The position numbers and the translations under genes were made by a program. Below are positions 48,591 to 61,117 of a stretch of DNA of 64,000 nucleotides, piece by piece. Source of the DNA: Athripsodes cinereus. Lineage: Eukaryota > Arthropoda > Insecta > Trichoptera > Leptoceridae. Where the stretch lies: assembly GCA_947579605.1 (NCBI GenBank), contig OX388317.1, positions 16,201,384 to 16,265,383 on the forward strand, given 5' to 3'. Positions within the stretch are counted from its first letter, which is position 1. Each line of letters begins with the position of its first letter. The notes under the pieces were generated by a model. The model worked only from the letters and a program-made list of their open reading frames with translations, was not told the origin of the DNA and did not search any database.

Positions 48591-48593
48591 CTG

Positions 48594-48661
48594 TTCCTTA
48601 ACAAGAAACATTCCATAATAATGAAAATTTTAATTAACTCCAAATTATTTACAGACACGTT
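48594..48661 (+). repeat. End of the satellite array, displaced by the Harbinger-like insertion
   Basis: Starts TTCCTTAACAAGAAACATTC exactly where the monomer stopped at 44718, and continues to ACAGACACGTTTTT before diverging. Confidence 0.95.
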
Positions 48662-51600
48662 TTTTACTGATATAAAACTCCAGAAAAGTCCATTTAAATA
48701 ATATGATTATGGTTTTATGACAAATTAATTAAATTTTCTATCTTGTAGTAAGTATTTGTTTGTCTCTATACATCACAATAATGGTAAAACTCATTAGTAA
48801 ATTTTCATTACTGTTTTTGAGATTCTCTGAGAGACTCTCACTGAGATAAGCCCATATTTATATTTTGTTTAGTTTGATTTTAGATCTTGATTTAAGAACA
48901 ACAAATGATTCGATTTATGTGTTAACGTCGATATATTTAATACACCTTTAGATTGTATTTTGAAATTTGCACTATATATTTTCAAGATGGTAATGGAGCA
49001 CGTACATAATACATGTTTTAAAATACAATCTCAAATATATAAATATTGCGATATACAAAAATCTTTTTTAATACTATGAATTTTATGGATAAACCCTATT
49101 ATAAAAATTATAAACTTCATATTATATATCCAATCTGCATGATTAATTGATAATAGAAAAGAAAACAGGATGCCAAGAATCAGATACGAAGACTTGCTTG
49201 ACCTCCAAGATTGGACTGTTATTAGCAATCAGACTGCGAAAGCTTCACCAGGGTGATTGACAAAGTTATGGGAGGACTCGACAGGGCACTGATAAATCAA
49301 TAGCCTATGTATATAATTAGTAAATATTAATTAGTTATATATACCTATATGAACTTATGAATTAATAATATGAACATTCTCTAATGTAAGGAATATTAAT
49401 ATTTTGTTACAACACGAGAAGCCACCAATGCACCTTTGTGATTCCTGGTTAGTTAAATTTATTTTACTGTATATATTAAATATTTGCCTATGTTATTATA
49501 TTCTATACATGTACTAGAATACTTATTTCAAAAATATCTGTACCCCAAATTCATATTATTCATAATCTATATCGTTAATATTATTTCACTGACTGACATA
49601 ATGCTAGTTGGTGTTTAAATAGAATTATTTATTAATAAATGAAAAAAAAAAACACTTGAAAAGATAAAATTGATCTTATAATATAAGAATAAGTAAAGAG
49701 CATCAACATTATCCAACTAATATGAATACTACCTTTAATATTTTAAGAATATATTATTCTCTAAGCAAGCTTTCATATTTAATAACTTTCTCACTCTTAT
49801 CAAATGAATCTCATATATCTAAAAATACTACAATACAATATCTACTCTTACACAATTGTCCGGACATGAGATAGTTATAAGCATGCCATAAATGTATTTA
49901 TGAAATATATTTTAAATACTACAAGAGAATTCAATATAAAATTTTACGTCTATAAGGAAAAATCTACATAAGCACATTTTTTATACACAACCTAATTTTA
50001 TTGCAACTATATATTGAATTAATGTAAATAAATATCGTGTTATAAGTTTTTACATAATACGTATGGTAATTAATTAAAATATTTATTAGGCATGCAGAAA
50101 AGATGACAACAAAAAAATATTAAAAGATAAAAAAAAAACAATGAAATATTAATATTATACAAATACTAAACAAGAAAATTTCTTGTATAGTTTTTGTTTC
50201 AATTATCATTATTTATAAACCAATAACTTTTCTTTCACAAGAAAATTAATGTACATAAATTTAATATCCAGATTTTGGTGAATAAATTTATTTGACAAAG
50301 GATTTCTTAAAGATCGCTTAAAGAAGCTTTTGATGAAAGTGTTTTATTGTGACCGTTGCTAGGGGCTTTTAAAAGCAACCTTTAAGACATTCTTGTTGGT
50401 AAAATATGTAATGTAGATTTATTAATATTTTTAGGTATACATAATATATTATGCACTAATTTTGAGTGAATTTAATCAAACTAAGTGAGTATATATTTAA
50501 TTATTTGATATGATTTAGATGTAATGAATTAAGAGTATGTCTTAAAATGTGAATAATATAAGTGGTTTCTATGGGGTCATGGCTTGTCTCTCTCCAAAAT
50601 AATAGAATAAGATTACAATATTTACAATAGAGATATACATGGTCCATGAGAATATATAAAGTTTTTTTTAATAGATTTTCTTTATTTATTGTCTAGTGAA
50701 GATTAATAAATCATGGATTAAATGTAATTTCTATACAAATATAACTTTCTACAGAATAATATTACCTACAAAGCTGAAACTGCAATACTTTAATATAATG
50801 ATATTGTTATGATTCAAAGTAATAAAAACATGTTTAAAATTATGTATTTTGTCTGGTGTACAAAAATTTTCATGTGTTTATACGAGAACCCAATTGTTTT
50901 GTTGACGTAATTAGGTAGCTAAATGTGACCTGAGTTTCATTCTTGTAAAAATACAAAATTATTTTCTAACGATTATAAAATAAGGAATACAAAGTTGTTT
51001 TGAAACAACTTCGCTTTGCTGGGAAAAGGTCTTGAAAGTTTTTGGATTCAACAACAATATTGTGGACAATCTCCTTCATTCATTTTTTCAGTTAGTAAAC
51101 GAGTCTAATAAAACAAAATACAAAATGACATTTCAATCAAAACAATCTTTGAAGTTTGAAAATGAGAAGCTTATGTGAAATGAGAAACTTTTTATTCTAT
51201 CAGAAATTATTTTGGCTTAGTGGCGTTACATGATAGCAGTACGAGAAGTGTTGTTATTCCGTAGTATTATTTGTATGTAGAAATGTAATAATATTACATT
51301 ACATCTAGTTTGTTCAACACAACCAATCCTGAGTACAGTAGAATGTCGAGTGGAGAGGGTTACTACTACTATATATCAATTTATCTGAAGCAACAGGTGA
51401 GCGCTGTAATATTGAAAAGATCTAAAGGAATGTTAGCGGTGTGAATTATGTTGTAAGCTATTAGGACAAATTCACTTAGTTATTTCATTATTTATAGCTA
51501 GCGCTTTGACTGAAATTATCCTAGTAGTGGTTTGTTAATTTCATTTATAATATTGAATGATGTAATAAAGATATACAGTACTTCTTTTTTACATCCTTTA

Positions 51601-54600
51601 TTTCTTCATTAAGAAGTATGTAAGGAAAGGTAAGGATAAATCTATCTTTATGGAGTTCCGTCCTCCCTGCCTACTCCACTTGGGACAGTATAATAGTATC
51701 AGTAATAATCAACATATTATTGTTGTGTGTTTTACAGCCGGTGTATAAAGAGTAAAATTCCATGCTAAAGTTAAAATCAAAATATGTTTTCTGCTATATT
51801 GATTTTTGTTCGCAGAGTCGACATTTTCAATCTCTTGGAGATGGTCAATCTTTCTGAGATTGGCCATACTCTTGAAATACGAAAGTAAATTCTCTCAATA
51901 AAAATCAATGTACAAAAAAAATATTTTAACTTCATTAAATAATATTAATATTTAAAATAACAATAATTATGGCGAATTTCCATAATTTTAAGCAAAATTT
52001 GTTCAAAATAATAAAACACTTACATGGTATATTTAATTTATGAGAGCGTATGGACCAACAGAGATACGAGTAACTTAAAAATATATTTTTAGAAGCTTAT
52101 TACATTTCAAAGCGTCTGGTAAAATTTATAGCAATTCAGATGCGAATAATTCAAAATACAAAGATAAAAAATATCTTCCACTTGTCTGGTTTTAAGTACA
52201 GGAAAGGTTTATAATTATAAACGTACTTTAAAATAAATGTAAATACAACACCAAAAAATATACGAAAAGTGATAAAAATATTTTTTAATAATATTTTACA
52301 TCTTTCATTATTCATTCCACAAAATTCCAATTACTTTCACTGAACACCGCTAGGTAGCTCTGTAGTTAAAGCTGAAGAATTTTATCCCTTGGTGAATGAT
52401 ATTTTCAGCGGTAACTAACCTCTGATGAAGATGGGGTGGATTTCAGCATATTCTGAATAATATGACTAATACGCAGTGACCATTCAAAAATATATAAAAT
52501 GAATCGTTTATAAAAATGTGTGGTTATTATTTTCTATACTAGACAAAATCTACATGTTTATTACCACATCGTATCTAGAAATCTAGGTTTGCTGATTTGT
52601 TTAAAAATATTTTACAAATTTATTTTCATTTGATATAAATTAATAATTAAAATTAATAAAACATCTGATGTTATTTGAGCTGTTTAGTTCAACAATGTCC
52701 TAACGCACAATCTCAACAGTTTTTAATTGTCTTTTGAACTAAATAACCTCATTTGTCATAATAAATCTAAACCAAATTCGTCAAAGCAAAAGGTGGTTTT
52801 TTGCATAGAAAATTATTTATCGGAATTCAGAGAAATTTATCGAGTTGCAAGATTATTTTATTAAGTTTCAATAAATGCTTTTATAAATTTCTTTATTCCT
52901 TTGTCAAAATTTCGCATTTTATTGTCTTAAACAAATGAAAAAAAAACAATGGAAACTTATGATTTTTTACGAGGGTAAGACTTTTGTTACATTATTGAAA
53001 ACAAGAGAGATAGAAAGAATTTCATTTTCTTTCAATTCTTTATGCAAGTATGAAAATGTAAACTTGAAAAACTAAAGGATGGTCACCCATATACTATATT
53101 ATATTTGTATGGAGTTAACAAATGATAGGTTTTCATAGGGATTATTCAGATGCGGATGTAAATTACACACTGCATAGTACCAAAGCTACATAAAGTATAG
53201 AGTGGCCATGGGACTTTACCTAACATAATATATGAGCGTTGATAGAAATGTAAAAGCTAGCATATGAGTATTATAGTGTTGTGTAAGTAGTGGTTGGTAC
53301 ATTTCGGTGGGGTGTAATAATAATAATATAAATGCATGTAGTGGGATATTAAAAGGACTCCATTGAACATAGTTATGCATAAAATAAATTATTCACTTCA
53401 CACTATCAGTTATCTATGTACGAGTACCTACGTAAAATTTATGAAAATATTAGTGAACTTTTAGTCCATTGGTTTTTACATTTTTTTTTTTTCTCCTACA
53501 AATGTGAATTTTGATTTCGTTGATTATATGTCTTACAGTATAATTTTGTGGATTTCTAAATTTATAGAGAAAACCATAGATAAATTTGTCACTTACTTTC
53601 GAAGTCATATAAATCGGTAGGTACCTACTATGATTTTTTGGAAGTTGTAGAAGATGGATAAAGCCGGTTGACCGCCCCACAACTGGTTTAAGCAGATATC
53701 AAACATGTGTAATAAAAAACGGAGTTGAGTATTTGGAGTGTCTTAACAAGGGCATAAGGAAGAAAATATATGAAGACAACAGATGAAAAACATTTTATTT
53801 TAAATTGTTACTATTTATAGTGAAAGGTAAAAAACAAAGACCAAGATTTATTTATCAATGAAAGTAACACTGGCTCACATCGCATCATAATAAATCCATA
53901 AGAGAATGGTGAGAAGATAAACGTTAAAAGGGGGTTAAATATGGGATCATAGATCCCGAATGTGAAGATAATTTTATAAAAGTGTTGGAGGAACAAGACG
54001 AAAAACAGCATTTAAAATGTTGCAAAGTTGGGTATTTAAACTAGTATGAAAATAAATATCTTAACAGTATCTATAATAACCAACATACATACGTGCTCTA
54101 GAGGCGGGATCTAGTATGAGTATTTTAACCGTAAAATTTTGCATTTATATTACATTATTACATTAGATATTATTATTGTTACTATTTTATTCCACTATAT
54201 ATAGCATAACATTATATTATAACCCCGTTAGAGCGCCACAACCACAGCGAGGACACACAATAAAATAAGTCGCTCAGTACATACTCAACTCAGCAAAAAC
54301 TTTCATATATCAAATTTTAGATGGTACTGTGGAGTAATGTGATTACATCGAGAGCTATGGGAGTATAAAGTAAGCAGCGTGTCCACTCATAAAATGTTGT
54401 CCACCTCTTATAGTGTGTGGATAAAGATCAAAATTAATGGTAGAAATACCTAGCAAAGCTAAGTCTGCGCTCCTTCGTTTCGGATACATTGCTATGTTAA
54501 GTAATAATTAAAAAGTAATTATACTGAATGAATACTAGAAGCAAAATTTCATATTTCAGAAAAAATACCTTTTACTATTATTGTGAAAAAAAAAATTGCA

Positions 54601-54694
54601 ATAATAATGTGTCATTATTTCCACAGCATTTTATAAGAGAAAGTGTTAACTGAAATATATTTTTATCGTCATACTAAATATATATATATATATG
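48662..54694. other. AT-rich stretch with weak relics only
   Basis: Weak candidates: about 49150-49290 (plus strand, RKENRMPRIRYEDLLDLQDW then, after a frameshift, RVIDKVMGGLDRALINQ) resembles a LINE C-terminus. About 52350-52440 (GGTAGCTCTGTAGTTAAAGC) resembles the A-box side of a tRNA-derived SINE without a B box. About 53645-53765 (RWIKPVDRPTTG) may be another LINE end. None is strong enough for its own entry. No host gene was recognised. Confidence 0.35.
51650..51705 (+). repeat. LINE tail fragment, family A
   Basis: TGGAGTTCCGTCCTCCCTGC, CTACTCCACTTGGGACAG, TATAATAGTAT: the same order as GCGTTCCGTTCTCTCTGC, CTACCCCACTTGGGACACGG, TATAGTATAG at 56394-56461. Confidence 0.6.
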
Positions 54695-54960
54695 GACAAT
54701 TTGTAAAGCGCCGTTTACTCATAACATGACCTCAAGGGCGCTGTATATCGTATCCATCACCCGAAACTCCCAGCAAAAAGGTGTGTCTTCAGCCCTCTTT
54801 TAAAACTCTCTCCATTCACCTCCTCTCGCAGACACAGAGGCAGCTTGTTCCAACATCTGGGACCCGCAACACTAAACGCTCTATCTCCAAAGCCTGTCTT
54901 TACACTCTGATTTTTGCCATTGATATTTCTCTGGGTGTTAGGTGCCCGTTATTGTATTAT
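54695..54960 (+). repeat. GC-richer repeat-like block, unassigned
   Basis: After a (TA)n run at 54677-54692 comes TTTGTAAAGCGCCGTTTACT...AAGGGCGCTGTATATCG and then AAAAAGGTGTGTCTTCAGCC, CAGCTTGTTCCAACATCTGG, CGCAACACTAAACGCTC. GTAAAGCGCC...GGCGCTGTATA resembles the GCGC-type ends of many animal LINE/SINE families, and the second part resembles repeat sequences I know from invertebrate genomes. The frame at 54781-54987 is open but I do not call it a gene. Confidence 0.4.
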
Positions 54961-55649
54961 TATTTGTCTGTTTTTATTCTCTTTTAATGTAATATTACTG
55001 TAATGCTTAACTGACGAGTGCAAGTGCTCAAATTCGAGCCTACGCATGATGGATAAGAATAAAGAATTTGCGAGATCGAGATGGCTCAATCAGTCTGCAT
55101 TGATGATATGATATCACATGGAATACTAAATTTATGCCAATATAAAAAATAGATGAAAAAATCTCAGATCACTTTGATTACTTCGTCAATATTTTAGGTA
55201 GAAAGATTCAAGAGAAACTTTTGTTTAGAAATAGTTTTGCTATATTTTATTCATTTTCTATATCCACATACGTAAAAACGTGATCAGATGAATATCCTGC
55301 AAACCTCTACAATACTTGCCAATATATATAATAAATGTAGTAAGTTACATAACACTACAGCATGTATATTATTCTGTATGAAATATGTAAATTAAATTAA
55401 TCAACTGTTCGAGTTTGAAAACACGCTGAATATATCAAAAGGGATTGTAATGTTGACTTTTCAAATTATTTGTCCCCATATTCATTACTGCAATAAACAT
55501 ATTAATTTTGATTTTTACATATTGGTACAAGTTTAGTTTTTCGGCTTCAAACATTCACCATAATTATGTTTCATTAAATATTAACAAGAAATATACTTAG
55601 AAATAATAAAAAAATATGAATTAGAAGTCAAGTTTTAAATAAGTAATAG

Positions 55650-56437
55650 AGAATGTGAAATATTCAATTTGAATGGTTGCAATTTGAATGGTTTGAAAAT
55701 GAATGTTATGAAGACGAAAGTTCTTGTGTTTGAAAGAGAGAATGAAAAAACGCTTTGCGAGATCAAAGTTGGTGACGAATGTTTGGAACAAGTAAGTGAG
55801 TATGTATATTTGGGAAGTATGTTTGCGAGGGATGGAAGATGCGATAGGGACATTGAAAGAAGGAAAGTGGCCGGTGCTAGAGTAAACGGTGCATTTCGAC
55901 CCATTGTCAGCAATGGCAATGTGTCGAACATGGCTAAAATGCTGGTGCACAATACCATTCTGGTACCGTCACTTACGTATGCAAGCGAGACATGGACGTG
56001 GTTGAAGAAGGACGAAAGTGGAATAAATGCAGTAGAGATGCGATCGCTGAGAAGAATGGTTAGTAAAACGCTGCGTGATAGAGTGAAGAATGAGGATATT
56101 AGAAGAATGAGCGAATGCAAGAAGAGTGTTGTAGACAGAATGCGCTACGGTGAATAAACTACGGTGGTTTGGGCATGTTGAACGAATGAACGAGGTAAGC
56201 ATGACAAAGAGGATATACTTATCTGAAAGAAAGGGTGTGAGGAAACGCGGGCGTCCGAGAACCACGTGGCTTGATCACGTGGATCAAATTCTCAAGGACG
56301 GCCGCGTGTTGAGTAAGAGGAACCGAAGTGCGTGTATGAGAAACTGTATGAAAGTGGAGGAAGCGAAGGAAGTGTGTAAAGATAGATCTGTTTGGCGTTC
56401 CGTTCTCTCTGCCTACCCCACTTGGGACACGGCGTGA
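55650..56437 (+). pseudogene. LINE reverse-transcriptase C-terminus, family A, 5'-truncated with one frameshift
   Basis: Motifs in order: KMNVMKTKVLVFERENE, VYLGSMFARDGRCDRDIERR, VPSLTYASETWTW, VEMRSLRRM, then after a frameshift at about 56141-56157 LRWFGHVERM, RGRPRTTWLDHVDQILKDG, KEVCKDRSVWRSVLSAYP and a stop at 56435-56437. This is the end of the reverse transcriptase plus C-terminal region of a LINE family common in insects (YLGS-F, LRWFGHVERM and GRPR-W landmarks). The endonuclease and catalytic YADD part are missing. Apart from the one frameshift the reading frame is clean, so the insertion is fairly young. Confidence 0.88.
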
Positions 56438-56461
56438 GGTTATAGTATAGTATAGTAGTAT
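56438..56461 (+). repeat. (TATAG)n microsatellite tail of the family A LINE
   Basis: GGTTATAGTATAGTATAGTA and further TATAG follow the stop; the sequence just before is the CTACCCCACTTGGGACACGG block shared with family B. Confidence 0.8.
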
Positions 56462-59400
56462 AGAATGTGAAATATTGGGCAAAAGTATTTGAGTGTGTAG
56501 ATAAATAATAGTTGTAGTATACTCAAGTATGATTTGTAATGAAGTAGATAATTTTGGGATGATTATTAATGACTAAGTTAATAACGAATGAAGAAAATAA
56601 AAATTTATGATATAAATCGTCAATACCGCTATTGATGCCAGATAAAAACATATAAAATGTACCTATTTTATGATGATTTATTGAACATTCAAAACAATAA
56701 CAAACGATGACTATACAAATTCAATATTGGTATGAAGTTTGATTACCAGTGTGTGAGTTGGAATAAAATAATATGAGAATGAGAAAGAAAATCTGAGAGA
56801 AAATAGTTTAAAAAGATTTATTAATAGTTCTTTAATCGTAAAATAAATTGAAAGGATGAGTGTCTAAATAAAAATGGTTTTACTATAAGCACTGGCCGCC
56901 GTTTCATTTCACTGTTTATTTCACATTAATGCCACATTTAAGTAGTATTATTATCTGTTATTTTAATGTACGTATTGTGTGGAAAGTTAGAGGGCAGATT
57001 GTATTGCAGAACGGTGTAATGTTTGCACGAATGCTGTGTAGTAAACATAATGTATACAGTGCTAATGGAGTTAGAAAGCCCACGATAAACTGTATTATAG
57101 TCACTAAATATTCGGCTTAGGGTTCACAGGAAAAATCTACGAATTTCGAGGTCGGATTTAACACAAACTTCATTATCATCGTGAATATCAACGCTTTAAC
57201 AATTCGTATGCGGCTATTTAATTTAGGATACATTTTGAAACTAAATAATCTTCTTTTTGTGAATGTAATTTAATTTTCAAAAATAGATGTAAAGCTATTG
57301 TAAATTACCTAATGTAGGTACTTAGATAAACGTTGCAAGATAAATATTAATTTATTGATGTAAAGATAATCGTAATGCTTAAATTAAAAATATTACAAAC
57401 TCTGTAATTTTGAAACACGAATATAAATGAGATGGTTATATTTATGGTAAACACAACTTTATTGAATTGGGATATTTTATTAAAAAATGTATCACGCTTG
57501 TTCGATAAAGTAGAAACACAATTAGGACACAACCCTCTCACTTGTAATTCACATAAATCGTACTGAGTAACGAGAATTTCTATTATGTTCGGCAAATTAT
57601 TTGAAGATTGTTAAGTGATCGACCCGGGCCAATTTACACAATTCGACCTCACTTATATGCGCCCCCTAATATTGCATTACCGTTTTATATATTTTTCAAT
57701 CACTCTTTCCTCCACGCATCCATACAATTGGTGTCATTTCGATATAATATTACGAGTAAACGTATTTCTCGTCAAAACAACATGGACACCATAATTTGAC
57801 AGGTATTTGAACAGTCATATATTACATTTCATTCGAAAGAGATTGACGTTGTATTACCAGTTTTAGTAGTAGAAGTTTACATGGTAAACCTTATCCATAC
57901 CCTAAGGATTTGTGAGTTATGATCGACATGCGTTCATAACAAGCGACTTTTAACATTCAGTATAGTTATATAAATTTCACGTACATGAAATTCTCAATGA
58001 ATTTTGAGGAACCGACGTGAAATACCATTTGTCCGTTAATCTCCCATTAAAAATTCATCGAAGTTATTTCACAAATTAGGTTATGCAGTTTGAATGTGTG
58101 CACATAATAATATGAAAACAAAATCGATTAGCAGGTATCCGTAAAATCTCAGCGATTGATTTTAATTTATAACGAAGTACTCTATACGATAGAAATATTC
58201 TCTTAGAAAATGGGTTTCACGAGAGAGTGTAATATTCTTTTCAAGACCAAAATACAATATAAAATAATATTTTGTCTAAGTACACACATTCAATACCTTT
58301 GTACAAATTCTTTCTCAATCAGTGTAGGTATTTAGTTCGCTTTCATCTTAACAAAATCTCGTACAATTTTGACAGCAGCTAATACCAAGAAAGCATCGTT
58401 CCTATACAAATAATGAAGGAAGTAAGTCGGGATATTATTTCTTATTATTTTATCTCTCGCTTCTAAAGATTTCATAAGATGAAAAATAATAACTTGGAAG
58501 TTCTAATTTTCTCACATGTTTTTGGTTTATTTACCCAAGGTATCTGCCTCACCGAGCTTCATAGAATGTGAAGAGCTTTATCTATTTGTTCATATTTCAT
58601 ACTTCGAGAAGCTTTTCGCTGTTTATACAAGAAACATTAACATCGGGTCGAAATTTAATTTGTGTTTAATTTTCGTCAAACATCTTCGTTCAAAAACACG
58701 AGAATAGAAATATTTTGAACATATGATTTCCATACAACTACGTGGTTCTATAGAAAATGGACTCGTTTAATACTTGCTTGAACATTGTTATTTATACTGT
58801 ATATTGGTATACGGATTGTGATTTTTGAAATATGCCAAAGTGTGGTCAGAGAATTTAATTAACGATCAATAATTTTTCTGTTCTATGATGAACCATATTT
58901 TAACAAAAAAAGTATCTAAAGAGAAAACTTACATAATATTACATTATGTAAAACTTTTGATACGAAGTTTGAAAACACCAATAAAAATTGTATCATTAAA
59001 ATTCAAAGCATTTGAATGTCAAAATGTAAATGTTTATAAGGTAATTAAAGAAGTTGGTGTATTTTTACTGTTTCGAGTCGAATTCATTAAATTGCCCCAA
59101 AATTCATAGGTCTCTTTTTATGAACGATAATTAATATTGTTTATGTTTACAAATTATGTAGTAATGTATTGTTTATAAAGATATTTAATAACAAAATAAC
59201 TAGATACAAAAATCCATATCGAAATATTATGTAGGTAGTTATCATAATTATACAATGTATATATATGCGTATAATATTATAAAGATGAAATTATTTTAAT
59301 CGGTTGTTTGATGAACATTATCTTTTTATATAAACATTCTATGAATACAAGTTGAGATTTTGATTCGAAAAATTTTTTGACAATCAAATGTTTAACAAAA

Positions 59401-60209
59401 GTTATTAATATCACAAATAGGTTGTGTTCTATTTCAACACAATTTATAAATTTCTTCAGAACGTTATTAAAATAATCGCCTAATTGTGAAAATATATATT
59501 TTGAAATTAAATCTTATTTTTATTACAATATCGATATGAAGTATAGAATATTCTTTACGTAATCTTTTAAAAAGTGATATGAAAAATTTCTCTTTACTAT
59601 TATAGTTTAATAAATATTGGAGATATTTTTTTCACTTAATTACAAATACAAATATGACAAGGAAAGAGGTCAGTTTATAAACATTATGAATTAAAAATAG
59701 AGTTGATAATAATATGTTGTATAAATGTATATAGAAAGATGAAATATTCAACTTATATTCTACTTCAAAAAAGCTCGATTTTTCAGAGTTATTGTTCTGT
59801 TGAATGAATTCAAATAAAACCTTGTAGCTTTTAATGTGTCTATAAATAATTTAAGCTTACTTGTGAATAATGTAATGGAAAAAATTAAATTAAACAATAT
59901 GCAGATTTTCCTAATATGTAAGAGTTTATACTATGAAAAAGTATATTAATTTAATAAAGTATTAGCTTTATTAAAATTCTACAGCAATTTACTTGTTACT
60001 AATAAAAATAATAATGTAACATTATGCATATCAAAATATTGATACAAAAATAATATAGTTTGCATGTCTTAACTCTGCAATGAAAGGTGATTTAAAAAAT
60101 GGTATCACTATTCATGAAATAAAAATATAACATGATATTAAAGTAAGCCTAGCAAAATAAAATTAACAAATTCGCTGATAAATAAATTATATTTCACTTA
60201 TCGTCATTA
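56462..60209. other. AT-rich, no gene seen
   Basis: Short random frames only. The segment around 57610-57790 is somewhat richer in GC (GACCCGGGCC, GCGCCCCC) but matches nothing I know. Confidence 0.45.
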
Positions 60210-60410
60210 TTCGCTGGAGTTGGATTGTTTGTGTACAAAAATTATGGAGGATGGAATATCTCCGACTGACTTCGCAAGCAGTTCCACTTCATCCTGAACA
60301 GTCACTGCTGGGCAGACGATTGCTCAGTTTAGATGTAGAAAGATTGTACAAGATGGACATCGCTGTAGCAGACTAGATCAGAAAAGCACCTGAAAACAAA
60401 AAGAATTTAA
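60210..60410 (+). other. GC-richer coding-like island, unidentified
   Basis: Between very AT-rich flanks, one plus frame is open for at least 55 codons to a stop at 60374-60376 (it includes MEYLRLTSQAVPLHPEQSLL, RRLLSLDVERLYKMDIAV). The minus strand is also open for about 36 codons in 60205-60320. I recognise no domain. It may be a fragment of an exon or of a mobile-element gene. Confidence 0.25.
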
Positions 60411-60720
60411 ACTTATAAGTACCTACATATATTGAAATAGATTGATCGTAAAAATAACATAAGATAAAAATAATGAATATAAATACATCTTGACTAGAAA
60501 AATATTTAGTTATATTTTGTGATCTAGCAAAGGTCTCTCTCACGAACCCATTGATAGTTTCGTTTTATATGAATCTTAAATTCTACAAAAATAATCTATA
60601 AAAGTATATTATTTCATACAGTTTTCATTGAGTGTACTGAATCAAAATCTTTTGTTTGCCAAAAATTTGCCAGATAGTTAATACATTCACGCTTCTTATT
60701 CGAAGAAAACTTATTTGTCT

Positions 60721-60862
60721 TTCTATCTATCTATACCATAATGGTAGATCCCATATGTGGGGAAACCAGTGGCTTTACTGCTTGTAATAAACATGGAATT
60801 TGTCATCTCCATGTCACAAAAAAGATAAGATACTTCGAATGGGTGGCATACCCCATCTCTGA
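60721..60862 (-). repeat. Retroposon tail, family B, diverged, TAGA tail
   Basis: On the minus strand: GGTATGCCACCCATTCGAAG, TGACATGGAGATGACAAATT, CACTGGTTTCCCCACATATG, GGATCTACCATTATGGTATAG, then GATAGATAG. The order equals that of 46792-47028 with many substitutions. Confidence 0.65.
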
Positions 60863-61117
60863 ATTTAAGAGATAAAATATCATATTGTTTCAAACATAAA
60901 TTTTTGAATAACACTCGAAAACTTAAAGGAAAGAGTGATATGGTTATTCTTTGCCGAGTGTTCTTAAGTTATATTCTTTCGTTATATAATATATTATTCT
61001 TAAGTTATATAATCTATTATAGATCACGTCTTTACTGATCTTCTACAATTCAAATATTTTATAACTGTACTTTCTGATCCTATTTCGGATCATAATATTT
61101 TAATAACTGACTTATGC

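Noticed and set aside
44716..48593. hAT transposon, because the ends start with CAGG
   Set aside because: hAT elements make 8-bp target duplications; here the satellite empty site shows a 3-bp duplication.
52350..52440. tRNA-like GGTAGCTCTGTAGTTAAAGC as a second SINE
   Set aside because: No B box and no tail; too weak to annotate.
55635..56265. Long minus-strand frames of 98-161 codons
   Set aside because: They are antisense shadows of the family A LINE coding region.
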